DNA of 39,037 nucleotides from Methylovulum sp. (GTDB lineage Bacteria; Pseudomonadota; Gammaproteobacteria; Methylococcales; Methylomonadaceae). The stretch covers positions 1-39,037 of the forward strand of contig JAURZI010000032.1 of assembly GCA_030653435.1 (NCBI GenBank), written 5' to 3'. The translations under genes were made by a program, and so were the position numbers. Every line of letters begins with the position of its first letter. The stretch's first letter is position 1. Shown here one piece after another: positions 9,248 to 18,163 of this stretch. The notes under the pieces are model-generated. The model ran no database searches, was not told the origin of the DNA, and worked only from the letters and a program-made list of their open reading frames with translations.

Positions 9248-9820
9248 CTACGGCTGCTGGCTGGCGAGCAAACGTTTTATCGGGTTAAAGGTTTTTCTGT
9301 GCACATCCAGAAAGCCGAATTTTTCTATCTCGGCCAAATGTTGTTTAGTGCCGTAACCCCTATGAAGATGAAATGAGAAATCAGGGTAGGCCTTATGATA
9401 GTCATCCATCATGGCGTCTCGTGCAACTTTTGCCAAAATAGACGCTGCGCTGATAGCGGCGACTTTACTGTCACCTTTAATGATGGCTTGTGCCGGTATC
9501 GTCAATACAGGAACCCGGTTGCCGTCGATAAGCACCTGACCCGGCGATGGCGACAAGCCCATGATGGCGCGTTGCATAGCCAACAGCGTCGCCTGCAGGA
9601 TATTAAGCCTATCAATCTCTTCGACACTGGCTTCGGCTATCGACCAACTTAAAGCACTAGCCTTGATCAGCAGGGCTAGACTATCGCGCTTGGCCGCAGT
9701 TAGCGTTTTGGAATCTGCCAGCCCGTCAACCGGCCGTGCCGGATCGAGTATAACCGCCGCCGCAACCACTGCGCCAGCTAGCGGCCCACGTCCCGCCTCG
9801 TCAACTCCGGCAACAAGCAT
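9248..9820 (-). CDS. rnhB: Ribonuclease HII
   Basis: RNase HII cuts RNA in RNA-DNA hybrids and starts removal of misincorporated ribonucleotides. The 190-residue protein begins [19 protein letters not shown], which holds the first two acidic active-site residues (DEAGRG). The third Asp is in QVLIDGNR, and the fourth lies after [20 protein letters not shown], the family signature. The C-terminal HRGYGTKQH and HRKTFNPIK segments are also typical. It is the last gene of the bamA-skp-fabZ-lpxA-rnhB run and starts 20 bases after the lpxA stop. In many gammaproteobacteria lpxB lies between lpxA and rnhB; here it does not. Confidence 0.95.
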   Translation of the reverse strand: MLVAGVDEAGRGPLAGAVVAAAVILDPARPVDGLADSKTLTAAKRDSLALLIKASALSWSIAEASVEEIDRLNILQATLLAMQRAIMGLSPSPGQVLIDGNRVPVLTIPAQAIIKGDSKVAAISAASILAKVARDAMMDDYHKAYPDFSFHLHRGYGTKQHLAEIEKFGFLDVHRKTFNPIKRLLASQQP

Positions 9821-9840
9821 GCGTCAACGCGCCTGTCCCA

Positions 9841-10611
9841 TTAGCGCAATATGCCCCGGGTGACATTACGCAGAAAACTGACCATATCAGACAACTCCTT
9901 GCTGTCACCCGCCAAATCTTCCATTTGATCTATCGCATCTTCCAGACGCAAATTCATTTTATAAATGATTTTATAGGCTTTTCTTATCAGGCGGATATCT
10001 TCTGCGCTTATGCCGTTGCGTTCCATGCCGACGGAATTGATACCGTGCGGCCTAGTGGGCTTACCACCCACCATGACAAATGGGGGAATATCCTGGGTAA
10101 TGGCGCTGCCCATCGCGGCAAAGCTGTATTGACCTATTTGCGTAAACTGATGCACCAGCGTGAACCCGCCCAGGATGGCATGGCTGTTTAAACGCACATG
10201 TCCGGCTAGGGATGCGCCATTAGCCATAATAACATGGTCGCCGATAACGCAGTCGTGGGCGACATGCGTGTAAGCCATAAACAAATTATCACTGCCGATA
10301 TGCGTGACGCCATGATCCTGAACCGTGCCCCTATGGAGGGACGCGAACTCCCGGATCGTGTTTCTGTCCCCAATTTCAAGACGGGTTATCTCTGCCGCAT
10401 ATTTTTTATCCTGCGGATCTTCACCAATTGATGTGAATTGGTAAATACGGTTGTCTTTGCCTATTTTGGTAGGTCCCTTGATGACCACATGGGAGCCTAT
10501 CACGGTGCCCGCTGCAATTTTGACATCAGGGCCTATGACGGAAAAAGCGCCAACAGACACACCGTCGTCCAGCTCGGCTCGGCTATCGATAACAGCACTA
10601 GGCTCTATCAA
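9841..10611 (-). CDS. lpxA: UDP-N-acetylglucosamine acyltransferase LpxA
   Basis: LpxA moves a 3-hydroxyacyl chain from acyl carrier protein to UDP-GlcNAc, the first step of lipid A synthesis. The protein is a left-handed parallel beta helix of hexapeptide repeats, visible throughout (ASIG/VIGP-type repeats from residue 15 on). It includes THVAHDCVIGDH with the catalytic His and KLIYR-like ARKAYKIIYKMN in the C-terminal helices. I chose the TTG at 10611, which gives MIEPSAVID, the usual LpxA N-terminus, and lies behind a GGTGG site two bases past the fabZ stop. The alternative ATG at 10635 adds eight residues and overlaps fabZ by 22 bases. Confidence 0.9.
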   Translation of the reverse strand: MIEPSAVIDSRAELDDGVSVGAFSVIGPDVKIAAGTVIGSHVVIKGPTKIGKDNRIYQFTSIGEDPQDKKYAAEITRLEIGDRNTIREFASLHRGTVQDHGVTHIGSDNLFMAYTHVAHDCVIGDHVIMANGASLAGHVRLNSHAILGGFTLVHQFTQIGQYSFAAMGSAITQDIPPFVMVGGKPTRPHGINSVGMERNGISAEDIRLIRKAYKIIYKMNLRLEDAIDQMEDLAGDSKELSDMVSFLRNVTRGILR

Positions 10612-10613
10612 GA

Positions 10614-11057
10614 CTAATCCACCACGGCAGCGCATCTGATCTCGGCGCTGGCGACAAATTCGCCGTCAACCTCCGCACGGCAGTCAAACGCCCAAATATT
10701 GCGTTTGCTTTTAACGAAGGTCACTGCCAGCATTAATTGGTCTCCGGGCACGACCGGTCTTTTGAATTTTGCCTTGTCGATACCCACCAAATAATAAATC
10801 ATGCCCCCCAATTCATCGCCTGCCGTTTCTGAAGCCAGCAAACCTGTGGCCTGGGCTAAAGCCTCCAAGATGAGCACGCCCGGCATGATAGGCTTTTGCG
10901 GAAAATGACCCTGAAAGAAAGGCTCATTATAAGTGACGTTCTTAACCCCTAATAAACTAACCCCCGGCTTACACTCAACCACCTTATCAACCAGTAAAAA
11001 AGGGTATCTGTGTGGTAAAAATTCTTGAATTTGCAAAATATCTAATTTGATAGACAT
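10614..11057 (-). CDS. fabZ: 3-hydroxyacyl-[acyl-carrier-protein] dehydratase FabZ
   Basis: FabZ dehydrates 3-hydroxyacyl-ACP in fatty acid elongation and competes with LpxA for the same acyl-ACP pool. The 147-residue hotdog-fold protein has [11 protein letters not shown] with the catalytic His near residue 17, then [21 protein letters not shown] (given here as [11 protein letters not shown] and LEALAQA) with the catalytic Glu, and the closing [14 protein letters not shown]. It is adjacent to lpxA with no spare bases and probably shares its transcript. The 56-base space upstream, before skp, is where lpxD would often be. Confidence 0.95.
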   Translation of the reverse strand: MSIKLDILQIQEFLPHRYPFLLVDKVVECKPGVSLLGVKNVTYNEPFFQGHFPQKPIMPGVLILEALAQATGLLASETAGDELGGMIYYLVGIDKAKFKRPVVPGDQLMLAVTFVKSKRNIWAFDCRAEVDGEFVASAEIRCAAVVD

Positions 11058-11113
11058 GGTTTAAGGTACTTTAGTTAGGGGGTTAGTATACGTAGGTTGT
11101 GATGGCGGATCGG

Positions 11114-11614
11114 TTACTCAGGCATGGTCAATAATTTCTGCTGGACTTGGGCGGTGACATCAATCTGCTCGCTAGCATAAATAACGCCATCCGTCAGCAA
11201 CAAATCAAAACGTTGGTCTTTAGCGATTGCCCGTATGGCTTCTACAATACGGCGCTGCAATTTGCCCAGCTCTTCGTTACGGCGGGCATTAAAATCTTCT
11301 TGAAACTCTTGTTGCGAGCGTTTGGCATCCCTTTTTTTATTCAATATGTCTTTTTCCAGATTAGACCGTTCTGAATCACCCATCACAGCCCCGTCCCTAG
11401 TCATCCGCTCTTCTTTGCTCTGTATCTCTTTTTGTTGGGCAACCAGCTGTTTGTCACGCGGAGAGAACTCCTGTTCCAACCGTTTTTTAGCTTTTTCGGC
11501 TTGCGGGGCTTTTTCAAGCACGGCGGGTATATTGACAAAACCTATTTTCAATTCAGCAAAGCTCACATTTGCAGTCAGCAATAGTCCTAAAAATAAAGCA
11601 ATTTTTGTTTTCAT
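11114..11614 (-). CDS. skp: Periplasmic chaperone Skp/OmpH family
   Basis: Skp is a trimeric periplasmic chaperone that carries unfolded outer-membrane proteins to the BAM machine. The 166-residue precursor has a clear signal peptide (MKTKIALFLGLLLTANVSFA) and then LKIGFVNIPAVLEKAPQAEKA, the conserved start of OmpH proteins. A long charged helical region (about residues 45-125, rich in Lys, Glu, Gln and Arg) forms the predicted tentacle coiled coils. The C-terminal strand FDLLLTDGVIYAS completes the body. It follows bamA on the same strand after a 100-base gap, the usual order in gammaproteobacteria. Confidence 0.9.
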   Translation of the reverse strand: MKTKIALFLGLLLTANVSFAELKIGFVNIPAVLEKAPQAEKAKKRLEQEFSPRDKQLVAQQKEIQSKEERMTRDGAVMGDSERSNLEKDILNKKRDAKRSQQEFQEDFNARRNEELGKLQRRIVEAIRAIAKDQRFDLLLTDGVIYASEQIDVTAQVQQKLLTMPE

Positions 11615-11714
11615 TGTTAAACCAATCTCCGATTATATATAAAAAAATTAGTGAATTCTGTTACTGACAGGTTGCGGAATTATAGGGGATAAGCGACACA
11701 ACCAAAAGGAATTA

Positions 11715-14033
11715 TCAGAAGTTTTGGCCAAAGTTGAATTGGAACAACTGCTTTTGATCCTTTATATTGACGACGTTGCCATCATTATCGGTATAGCTGC
11801 TGGTACCCGCATTTAACGGCATGGCAGCGCTCACGGATAAAGCGCCAAAAGGCGACAGCCATTCTCCGGATATGCCGGCCGAATACCTCAAATTATCCAC
11901 GGCAAAACCCTTGCTGACCGTACCGGCATCAAAGAAAGTGCCTAAACGCACTGATTTGGTCTCTGCCAAAAAAGGCACTGGAAAAAACAGCTCGGCGTTG
12001 CCGATAATCTTGCTTGCACCACCTAGGGCATAAGAATTCGAATCCCTGGGCCCTAAGGTATTATTCTTGTAACCCCGCACGGAGCCGGTACCCCCTGCAA
12101 AATAATTTTCAAAGAACGGCAGATCGTTAGTATCGCCATAACCATCGCCGTAAGCAGCCTCCCCGTGCAATCTAAAGGTAAAATCTTTAGCCAAGGGAAA
12201 ATAAAGCTGGTGCTTGTAACTGACTTTGTAATAGTTAAGGTCGCTGCCGGGTACCGTGATTAAGCCCGACAGACGCTGTTGACCACCGCTGCTGGGAAAT
12301 ATCGCCCGATTCAGCGTGTCGTGCGTCCAGTTTAACGTAGGCGACAACGTCAGGAAACTATCGCCCACATTGGTAATAAAATCGCTGATTTGTGTCGATG
12401 AGTAATCAGTCGTACTCAAATCAGTATGTTTCCCTTCAACACCAAAACGCAATTGGTCGAATTCATTCAACGGAATCCCAAAATCCAAACCGGCATTAAT
12501 GACATTCGTTGAGTAATTGGCAATATTGATTTGCCCCGCATTACGCTTCGTATAGCCTAAGTTATACCCCAGGCTCACACCATCGGTCGTAAAATAAGGG
12601 TTAAAAAAACCTAACTGATAGCTGGTCAGGTAATTGCTGTTGTTAAAGGCAACATTGATCCGCTTGCCTGAACCGAACACATTGTCCTGAGTGATATTGG
12701 CGTTTAAGACTATACCCTGGACCTGTGAGAAACCCACGCCGGCCGACAGGTTGCCCGATGCTTTTTCGACCACCGAGTAATTGACATCAATCTGGTCATT
12801 AGTACCGACTACGGGCGGCGTTTCAACATTGACCGACTCAAAATAACCCAGGCGCTCAAGACGCGTCTTGGAACGTTCGATCTTTGAACTGGATGCCCAG
12901 CTGGATTCCATTTGGCGCATCTCCCTACGCAACACTTCATCACGGGTTTTGGTATTGCCGTGCATATTAATATGATGTACGTAAGCGCGTTTGCCGGGGT
13001 CGACAAAAAATGTCATATCAACCCTTTTTTTAGCTTCGTTAATTTCCGGCACCATATTGACGTTGGCAAAGGCATAACCGTCATCACCCAGCCGGTCTGA
13101 GATGGCTTTGGAGGTTTCCGTCGCATTTTTTCTTGAAAACGTCTCTCCTGGACCGACGCTGATCAACTTAATCAATTCTTCAGGCGCAACAATCAAATTA
13201 CCGGCCAGCTTTACTTTATCCAAGGTATAAACATCACCTTCTTTAACATTGATGGTCACATAAATATCTTTTTTATCCGGGGTGATCGCAACCTGAGTGG
13301 ATTCAATCGAAAAATTGATATAACCCCGGTCCAAGTAGTATGAGCGCAACGTTTCCAAGTCAGCCGATAATTTTTGCTTGGAATACTGATCATCCTTACT
13401 ATAGAAGGACAACCAATTGCTGGTGCTTAATTCAAGCGTACCCAGCAAGGTTTTATCATCGAAAACAGTATTGCCTACGATATTAATCTGTTTAATTTTG
13501 GCGACCCGGCCTTCGGAAATATTGATGTGGATACCGACCCGATTCCGCGTCAATGTAGATACTTCGGTCTTAATTTTCAGGCCGTATTTGCCATGGCTGA
13601 GATATTGGCGGTTTAGCTCCTGTTCAACCTTATCGAGCACTTGCTTATCGAATGTTTTGCCTTCAGACAAGCCGATCTTGTCCAACGCTTTTTTTAGGTC
13701 GTCCTTGGACAGGTCTTTATTGCCTTCAAAAATAATTTTGGCGATTGATGGCCGTTCCACGACATTGACAATCAGCGTCGAGCCCTCCCGTTCCAGGGTA
13801 ATATCCTTAAAAAAACCAGTCTTGAACAATGCCCGGATAGCCGGAGCAACATTCTCCCCGGAAAACTTCTCGCCTACGCTAACGGGAAGGTAGTTATAAA
13901 CCGTACCCAGAGAAATACGTTGCAAGCCTTTGACCTGAATATCCTGAACGACAAATGCTTCATCACTGTTAGCCGCTTGGGAGATAAGCAGGCATAGCAA
14001 TATAAACCGGGAGAAAGTCTTTGATTTCTTCAT
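11715..14033 (-). CDS. bamA: Outer membrane protein assembly factor BamA
   Basis: BamA is the Omp85 protein that folds and inserts outer-membrane beta barrels. The 772-residue precursor has a signal peptide (about residues 1-23), then five POTRA domains from FVVQDIQVKGLQRISLGTVY to about residue 420, and a C-terminal 16-strand barrel. The lid-locking motif GTGSVRGYKNNTLGPR carries the VRGY form of the VRGF/Y signature. The protein ends in an aromatic residue (FNFGQNF), as required for barrel recognition. It leads the minus-strand run bamA-skp-fabZ-lpxA-rnhB. The usual upstream neighbour rseP is not present. Confidence 0.95.
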   Translation of the reverse strand: MKKSKTFSRFILLCLLISQAANSDEAFVVQDIQVKGLQRISLGTVYNYLPVSVGEKFSGENVAPAIRALFKTGFFKDITLEREGSTLIVNVVERPSIAKIIFEGNKDLSKDDLKKALDKIGLSEGKTFDKQVLDKVEQELNRQYLSHGKYGLKIKTEVSTLTRNRVGIHINISEGRVAKIKQINIVGNTVFDDKTLLGTLELSTSNWLSFYSKDDQYSKQKLSADLETLRSYYLDRGYINFSIESTQVAITPDKKDIYVTINVKEGDVYTLDKVKLAGNLIVAPEELIKLISVGPGETFSRKNATETSKAISDRLGDDGYAFANVNMVPEINEAKKRVDMTFFVDPGKRAYVHHINMHGNTKTRDEVLRREMRQMESSWASSSKIERSKTRLERLGYFESVNVETPPVVGTNDQIDVNYSVVEKASGNLSAGVGFSQVQGIVLNANITQDNVFGSGKRINVAFNNSNYLTSYQLGFFNPYFTTDGVSLGYNLGYTKRNAGQINIANYSTNVINAGLDFGIPLNEFDQLRFGVEGKHTDLSTTDYSSTQISDFITNVGDSFLTLSPTLNWTHDTLNRAIFPSSGGQQRLSGLITVPGSDLNYYKVSYKHQLYFPLAKDFTFRLHGEAAYGDGYGDTNDLPFFENYFAGGTGSVRGYKNNTLGPRDSNSYALGGASKIIGNAELFFPVPFLAETKSVRLGTFFDAGTVSKGFAVDNLRYSAGISGEWLSPFGALSVSAAMPLNAGTSSYTDNDGNVVNIKDQKQLFQFNFGQNF

Positions 14034-14318
14034 GTAGGCAGCTAAAAATAAAACATCATGGTTCTGAGTAAAAACGTTGGCAAGTATAACACAGTAACTA
14101 TTTAAACAGCTTAGGCGATGCCCAAGAATGGATACACCTGGTTTACACAGGATTTTTGTTTATTTTCAACGGCGGCATGGATGTAGGAGAGGGCGGCACT
14201 GGAGCAATTGCCGACGTGCAGTAGGCTATCTAACCCATTTCAACCAAGGTGATGTCCGCGACTGGATCAGGCTGGACGCCGCAAGCACAAACAGACAACA
14301 AGACAAGCTGCTACAGTC

Positions 14319-15296
14319 TTAAGCCCTGCCGACAGGGAAAGCCAGCACATCATCAATAGATCCGACACCCGACAATAACATCAGTAGCCGGTCCAACCCT
14401 ATCGCTATGCCCGAACAATCCGGCAGTCCAGCCGCCAGTGCCGCAACAAGACGCTGATCCTTAACCGGCACAGGCAAACCACAGTGTTGCCTGATAGTGA
14501 TTTCCCCGTTAAAACGCTTGTCCTGCTCCACGGCATCAGTCAATTCATAATAACCGTTACCTAGCTCAACCCCTTTAATAAACAATTCGACACGCTCCGA
14601 AACCGCAGGATTTTCTGCATGGGTTCTTGCCAAGGACGATTGGCATGCGGGATAGCCGTATACCATGCACAAAGCATTTGCCCCTAACAATGGCTGGATT
14701 TTATGGCTGAAAATAAAATCCAGCCATAAGACATGATCGTGCCCGCACAAGGCCACGGCTTCAGGGATATGCTCTCCGCAAGCGTAAGCGCAATAATCCT
14801 GATATGAAAACACCAACGGATCCAAGCCCGTATAACGCTGAAAAACGGCCTGATAGCTAACACGCTGCGGGGGCTCTAACCCTTGGCCTGCAAATAACAA
14901 GGCAATAAGTTCGGTGATTTCATCCATCAGTTGGGACAAGTTATAACCCACCCGATACCATTCCAACAACGTAAACTCAGGATTGTGGAAGCGCCCCGAC
15001 TCGCCATTCCTAAACGCCTTGCAGATCTGAAAAATGGAACCGCTACCCGCAGCCAGCAAACGCTTCATCGCAAACTCGGGTGAGGTTTGTAAAAACAAAG
15101 TTTGCCGCAATGGCGGCAAACAATATGACGTAGTAAAAAATTCTAACTGAGGGTCGGTGCCGATACCTTGGCAAAGCAACGGGGTTTCAACCTCCAGGAC
15201 ATCCCGTTCGGTAAAAAAACACCGTATATCACGCAAGACCCGCGCCCTTAGGCGCAGCAGCTCAAGGCTGCATGAGGGCTGCCAGGTGTTACCCAC
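14319..15296 (-). CDS. epmA: EF-P--(R)-beta-lysine ligase EpmA (GenX/PoxA/YjeA)
   Basis: EpmA is a lysyl-tRNA-synthetase paralogue without an anticodon domain. It activates (R)-beta-lysine and attaches it to Lys34 of EF-P. The 325-residue length matches the family, far shorter than LysS. Class II synthetase motifs are visible: EVETPLL with GTDP, then LQTSPEFAMKRLL, FQICKAFRNGESGRFHNPEFTLLEWY (motif 2; ends given as FQICKAFRNGE and HNPEFTLLEWY), and the C-terminal GIAIGLDRLLMLL (motif 3). The start is a GTG at 15296 that shares its first G with the last base of the efp stop TAG, so the two are probably translated together. Confidence 0.93.
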   Translation of the reverse strand: MGNTWQPSCSLELLRLRARVLRDIRCFFTERDVLEVETPLLCQGIGTDPQLEFFTTSYCLPPLRQTLFLQTSPEFAMKRLLAAGSGSIFQICKAFRNGESGRFHNPEFTLLEWYRVGYNLSQLMDEITELIALLFAGQGLEPPQRVSYQAVFQRYTGLDPLVFSYQDYCAYACGEHIPEAVALCGHDHVLWLDFIFSHKIQPLLGANALCMVYGYPACQSSLARTHAENPAVSERVELFIKGVELGNGYYELTDAVEQDKRFNGEITIRQHCGLPVPVKDQRLVAALAAGLPDCSGIAIGLDRLLMLLSGVGSIDDVLAFPVGRA

Positions 15297-15865
15297 TATT
15301 CTTTTACACGTGAAATATACTCGCCGGTACGCGTATCAGCCTTGATAACTTCTCCCTGCTGCACAAATAGCGGCACCCTGACCACTGCTCCTGTTTCCAG
15401 CTTGGCTGGTTTGCCGCCTCCGCCAGAGGTGTCGCCACGCACACCGGGATCGGTTTCAACAATGGTCAATTCGACAAAATTGGCCGGTGTGACCGCCAGC
15501 GGCGCATCATTCCACAAGGTAACCGTACAAAAATCCTGATCTTTCAGCCATAAACTGGCATCACCGACGATTTTTTGTTCTGCCTGATATTGTTCAAAGG
15601 TATCCTGCACCATGAAATGCCGGTATTCCCCGTCGTTATAGAGATACTGCATTTCGACATCGACCACATCAGCGCCTTCCAATGATTCGCCTGACTTGAA
15701 TGTCCGCTCGATAACCCGGCCTGTTTTCAGGTTTCTGATCTTAACGCGGTTAAAGGCCTGGCCTTTGCCCGGTTTTACAAATTCATTTTCAATAATTGCA
15801 CAGGGATCATTATCCAGCATGACTTTCAACCCGGCTTTAAACTCATTAGTGCTATAAATAGCCAT
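15296..15865 (-). CDS. efp: Elongation factor P
   Basis: EF-P binds stalled ribosomes and helps polyproline bond formation. The start is the ATG at 15865, giving [15 protein letters not shown]; it has a GAGGA site about five bases upstream. A longer frame from 15883 only adds six residues. The 189-residue product has [11 protein letters not shown] near residue 28-38, placing the modified lysine exactly at position 34, as in E. coli. The KOW-like N-domain, the [15 protein letters not shown] linker and two OB-like domains (with [32 protein letters not shown]) are complete. EpmA downstream and EpmB divergent make a self-contained beta-lysylation module. Confidence 0.95.
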   Translation of the reverse strand: MAIYSTNEFKAGLKVMLDNDPCAIIENEFVKPGKGQAFNRVKIRNLKTGRVIERTFKSGESLEGADVVDVEMQYLYNDGEYRHFMVQDTFEQYQAEQKIVGDASLWLKDQDFCTVTLWNDAPLAVTPANFVELTIVETDPGVRGDTSGGGGKPAKLETGAVVRVPLFVQQGEVIKADTRTGEYISRVKE

Positions 15866-15900
15866 TTTATCCTCAGATGACACAATAATTAAAAGTCCGC

Positions 15901-15910
15901 CATTATAATG
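15901..15910. promoter_or_regulatory. Palindromic CATTATAATG, candidate -10 element for efp and/or epmB
   Basis: The 71-base divergent gap between efp and epmB contains the perfect palindrome CATTATAATG, which puts a consensus TATAAT on both strands. On the minus strand it would give a transcript start about 30 bases upstream of efp. No good TTGACA-like -35 box is seen at 17 bases on either side, so this is a weak call made on the -10 only. Confidence 0.3.
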
Positions 15911-15936
15911 GAGGTGCTAAGTGATAGAAACTTTAA

Positions 15937-16995
15937 GTGACAGAAACCTCAAATACTCTTGATGGACCCACAGTACGCAATTTGATGAACAAACCCTACA
16001 ATGAAGCCGAACACTACGCCAAAAACTGGCAACAGCAACTGGCCGAAGCCTTTAACAGCATTGAAGACTTATGCGCTTACCTAAACTTATCTCCCGACGA
16101 GCTGCCCGTATCGGTCGCCGCGACACATAGCTTTGCGTTGCGCGTCCCCTTGAGTTTCGCCGCCTGCATCGAAAAAGGCAATCCCGACGACCCGTTATTG
16201 CGGCAGGTGTTACCTGTTAACGATGAAACGTTAATTTATCCGGGTTATAGCAATGATCCCGTCGGGGACATACCCGCCGCCGCACAAACCGGCGTCATCC
16301 ATAAATATCAAGGCCGTGCGTTATTAATCAACACAGGCAGCTGCGCCATTAACTGCCGGTATTGTTTCCGCCGCAACTTCCCTTACGCCGAATTGCAACT
16401 GGGTAAGCAACAAGAAGAGGCCGCGATGACCTATATCGCAACAGACGCCAGCATCACAGAAGTTATCTTAAGCGGCGGCGACCCCTTGCTGCTTAATGAC
16501 GAGCGACTGGCAAGGCTGATCACACAATTAAACACCATCAAACAGATAAAGCGTATCCGCATACACAGCCGATTACCTATCGTATTGCCGGCCCGAATCA
16601 CCGAAGCGCTAACCCATGCGTTACGCGACAGCACCCAACAAACCGTCGTCGTCGTGCACTGTAACCATGTCAATGAAATCAACAGCCGCGTCATCACGGC
16701 CTGCAAGCGCCTAAAAGACAGCGGCATCACCCTATTAAACCAATCCGTCCTGCTACGGGGCGTCAACGACCATGCCGATACGCTCTGTGCATTGAGCGAG
16801 GGCTTATTCGACATCGGCATCATCCCCTATTATCTGCATCTGCTGGACAAAGCGACCGGAACAGCCCATTTTGACGTCCCGGAAACTGAGGCGTTAAGGC
16901 TGACCAGACAGATGCAGGACAGGCTGCCCGGCTATCTTGTCCCCAGACTTGTCAAAGAGCAGGCCGGTACGACAGCCAAGCAAGCTATTTTTTGA
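15937..16995 (+). CDS. epmB: EF-P beta-lysylation protein EpmB (YjeK), lysine 2,3-aminomutase family
   Basis: EpmB is a radical-SAM, PLP-dependent aminomutase that turns (S)-alpha-lysine into (R)-beta-lysine for EpmA to attach to EF-P. The radical-SAM cysteines are in CAINCRYCF (C136, C140, C143, CxxxCxxC). Also visible are SGGDPLLL, RIRIHSRLPIVLPARI, VVHCNHVNEI and YYLHLLDKATGTAHFDV near the PLP end. The 352-residue length fits bacterial EpmB. The called start is GTG 15937, which lacks a close ribosome site. The strong GGAGG at 15910-15914 instead sits six bases before a GTG at 15921 that opens a 13-codon frame overlapping this start. ATG 15985 is a further candidate start. Confidence 0.92.
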   Translation: MTETSNTLDGPTVRNLMNKPYNEAEHYAKNWQQQLAEAFNSIEDLCAYLNLSPDELPVSVAATHSFALRVPLSFAACIEKGNPDDPLLRQVLPVNDETLIYPGYSNDPVGDIPAAAQTGVIHKYQGRALLINTGSCAINCRYCFRRNFPYAELQLGKQQEEAAMTYIATDASITEVILSGGDPLLLNDERLARLITQLNTIKQIKRIRIHSRLPIVLPARITEALTHALRDSTQQTVVVVHCNHVNEINSRVITACKRLKDSGITLLNQSVLLRGVNDHADTLCALSEGLFDIGIIPYYLHLLDKATGTAHFDVPETEALRLTRQMQDRLPGYLVPRLVKEQAGTTAKQAIF

Positions 16996-17392
16996 CCAGG
17001 GCAACGCTGCCTGGGCTTTAAGCTCCAGAGGGTGCGGGCTATGAGTGGGTTTGATTTTGCGGAACAGTCCGCATAACCGCCAGCTCATCCGATCAGTTAC
17101 CAGACTGCCCGGACGGATGCGTTAAAAATATCCTGGCAATCGGCTGAATTGCGGAAAAGCAATATAGGCATGACTTACCTTTGTCCCCGCCATCTTACTT
17201 TAAAGCGCGGTAGCAGGCGCGTGGTCAATATGACCAGTATGCCAATATCTGGCGCGAAGCATTGGCATGGCGAAAAGCAATTGTAGAACCTGAAAAATCA
17301 GTTATGCTTACCGCATTGATTTAGTTTGCGGAAATCATCCTTAATTATCGGCAACGATCCCGCCCATCATCTAAGCCCATCGCTAAACCACC
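16996..17392. other. Non-coding gap between epmB and the STAS gene
   Basis: No convincing ORF is seen. Directly after the epmB stop a weak hairpin with a bulged G (CCAGGGCA / TGCCTGG, 16996-17013) lacks a T-run. A second small perfect stem is TGCGGA (17058-17063) with TCCGCA (17068-17073). The promoter for the STAS operon should lie in the last 150 bases, but no clear -35/-10 pair was recognised. Confidence 0.4.
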
Positions 17393-17731
17393 ATGAATTT
17401 AAAGCTCGAAAAAATCAATGGCCATCAGGTTCTTTTCATTGAAGAAGAAAGGATAGACGCCCATAATTCAGGCGAACTCAAAGATGCTATTTTGCATATT
17501 ATCGAACAAGGCGATAACGCTATTATCGTCCAACTGGGGCGTGTGCGCTTTATTGACAGCTCCGGCCTTGGCGCATTGCTGTCGGGCTATAAAAACGCGG
17601 CCGCAAAATCCGGAAAATTGTCGCTGGCCAATTTGCAACCACAAGTGCTGTCCATGTTTGAACTGACACGTTTAAACAGGGTGTTTGAAATTTATGCCGA
17701 TTTAGATGAAGCTTTTGACAACCCAAGCTAG
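17393..17731 (+). CDS. STAS-domain anti-sigma factor antagonist
   Basis: Proteins of this family bind RsbW/SpoIIAB-type kinases in their unphosphorylated state and release the kinase's target, a partner-switching mechanism. The 112-residue protein is a single STAS domain: N-terminal beta strands (KINGHQVLFIEEERIDAHN), then VQLGRVRFIDSSGLGALLSGY. The DSSG motif (S56-S57) contains the conserved phosphorylation serine. The C-terminal helix ends FEIYADLDEAF, as in SpoIIAA/RsbV proteins. It is the first gene of a three-gene unit, nine bases before the ATPase gene. No SpoIIE-type phosphatase or sigma factor gene is in the window, so the regulated partner is unknown. Confidence 0.88.
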   Translation: MNLKLEKINGHQVLFIEEERIDAHNSGELKDAILHIIEQGDNAIIVQLGRVRFIDSSGLGALLSGYKNAAAKSGKLSLANLQPQVLSMFELTRLNRVFEIYADLDEAFDNPS

Positions 17732-17740
17732 AGGTTATCT

Positions 17741-18163
17741 ATGTGCACGTCCGTTATTCAGGTTGACGTTATTATTCCGACACAGACTAAATATCTGGAT
17801 TTGATCGGCAGTATTGGCGAGCATATCGCCAAGGAACTGGACGGCTATTCCGGCGATAAAAAGGCATTCGCCTACCATTTAAATCTGGTATTGACGGAAG
17901 CAACCGCTAACGCCATTAAACACGCCACACTCTCCACGCCGCAAGATACCGTCAGGATATTGATACATATCGAAGAAAATGAGCTGAATATCAAGGTCTA
18001 TGACCACGGCCAGGGCTTCGATTTGGAAACCGTGCCGCCACCGGATTTCGAGCATCCCAAAGAAGGCGGCATGGGCCTGTTTTTTATTCGGACCTTAATG
18101 GATTCGGTCACCTATACCAAGCAACATGACGGTAATGTGTTGGAAATTATAAAATACCTATGA
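17741..18163 (+). CDS. RsbW/SpoIIAB-like ATP-binding protein (HATPase_c_2)
   Basis: This is a small GHKL-fold serine kinase-like protein, 140 residues. The N box is LVLTEATANAIKHA, with Glu and Asn in place for Mg-ATP. The G1 box is YDHGQGFD and the G2 box is EGGMGLFFIRTLMD, followed by VTYTKQHDGNVLEI. All ATP-binding boxes are intact, so phosphorylation of the upstream STAS partner is expected. A good AGAGG site lies seven bases before the ATG. Its stop TGA overlaps the ATG of the glutamate dehydrogenase gene (ATGA at 18160-18163), an unusual neighbour for this regulator. Such proteins usually sequester a sigma factor; here the target may be something else. Confidence 0.88.
   Translation: MCTSVIQVDVIIPTQTKYLDLIGSIGEHIAKELDGYSGDKKAFAYHLNLVLTEATANAIKHATLSTPQDTVRILIHIEENELNIKVYDHGQGFDLETVPPPDFEHPKEGGMGLFFIRTLMDSVTYTKQHDGNVLEIIKYL

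Noticed and set aside
14128-14322. 64-codon plus-strand ORF between bamA and epmA
   Set aside because: Arg/Cys-rich composition, no ribosome site and no recognisable family; it looks like random open frame in the 285-base gap.
17264-17290. TGGCA...GCA resembling a sigma-54 promoter before the STAS gene
   Set aside because: GG and GC are separated by 11 bases, not the required 10, and the TTGC part is not conserved.
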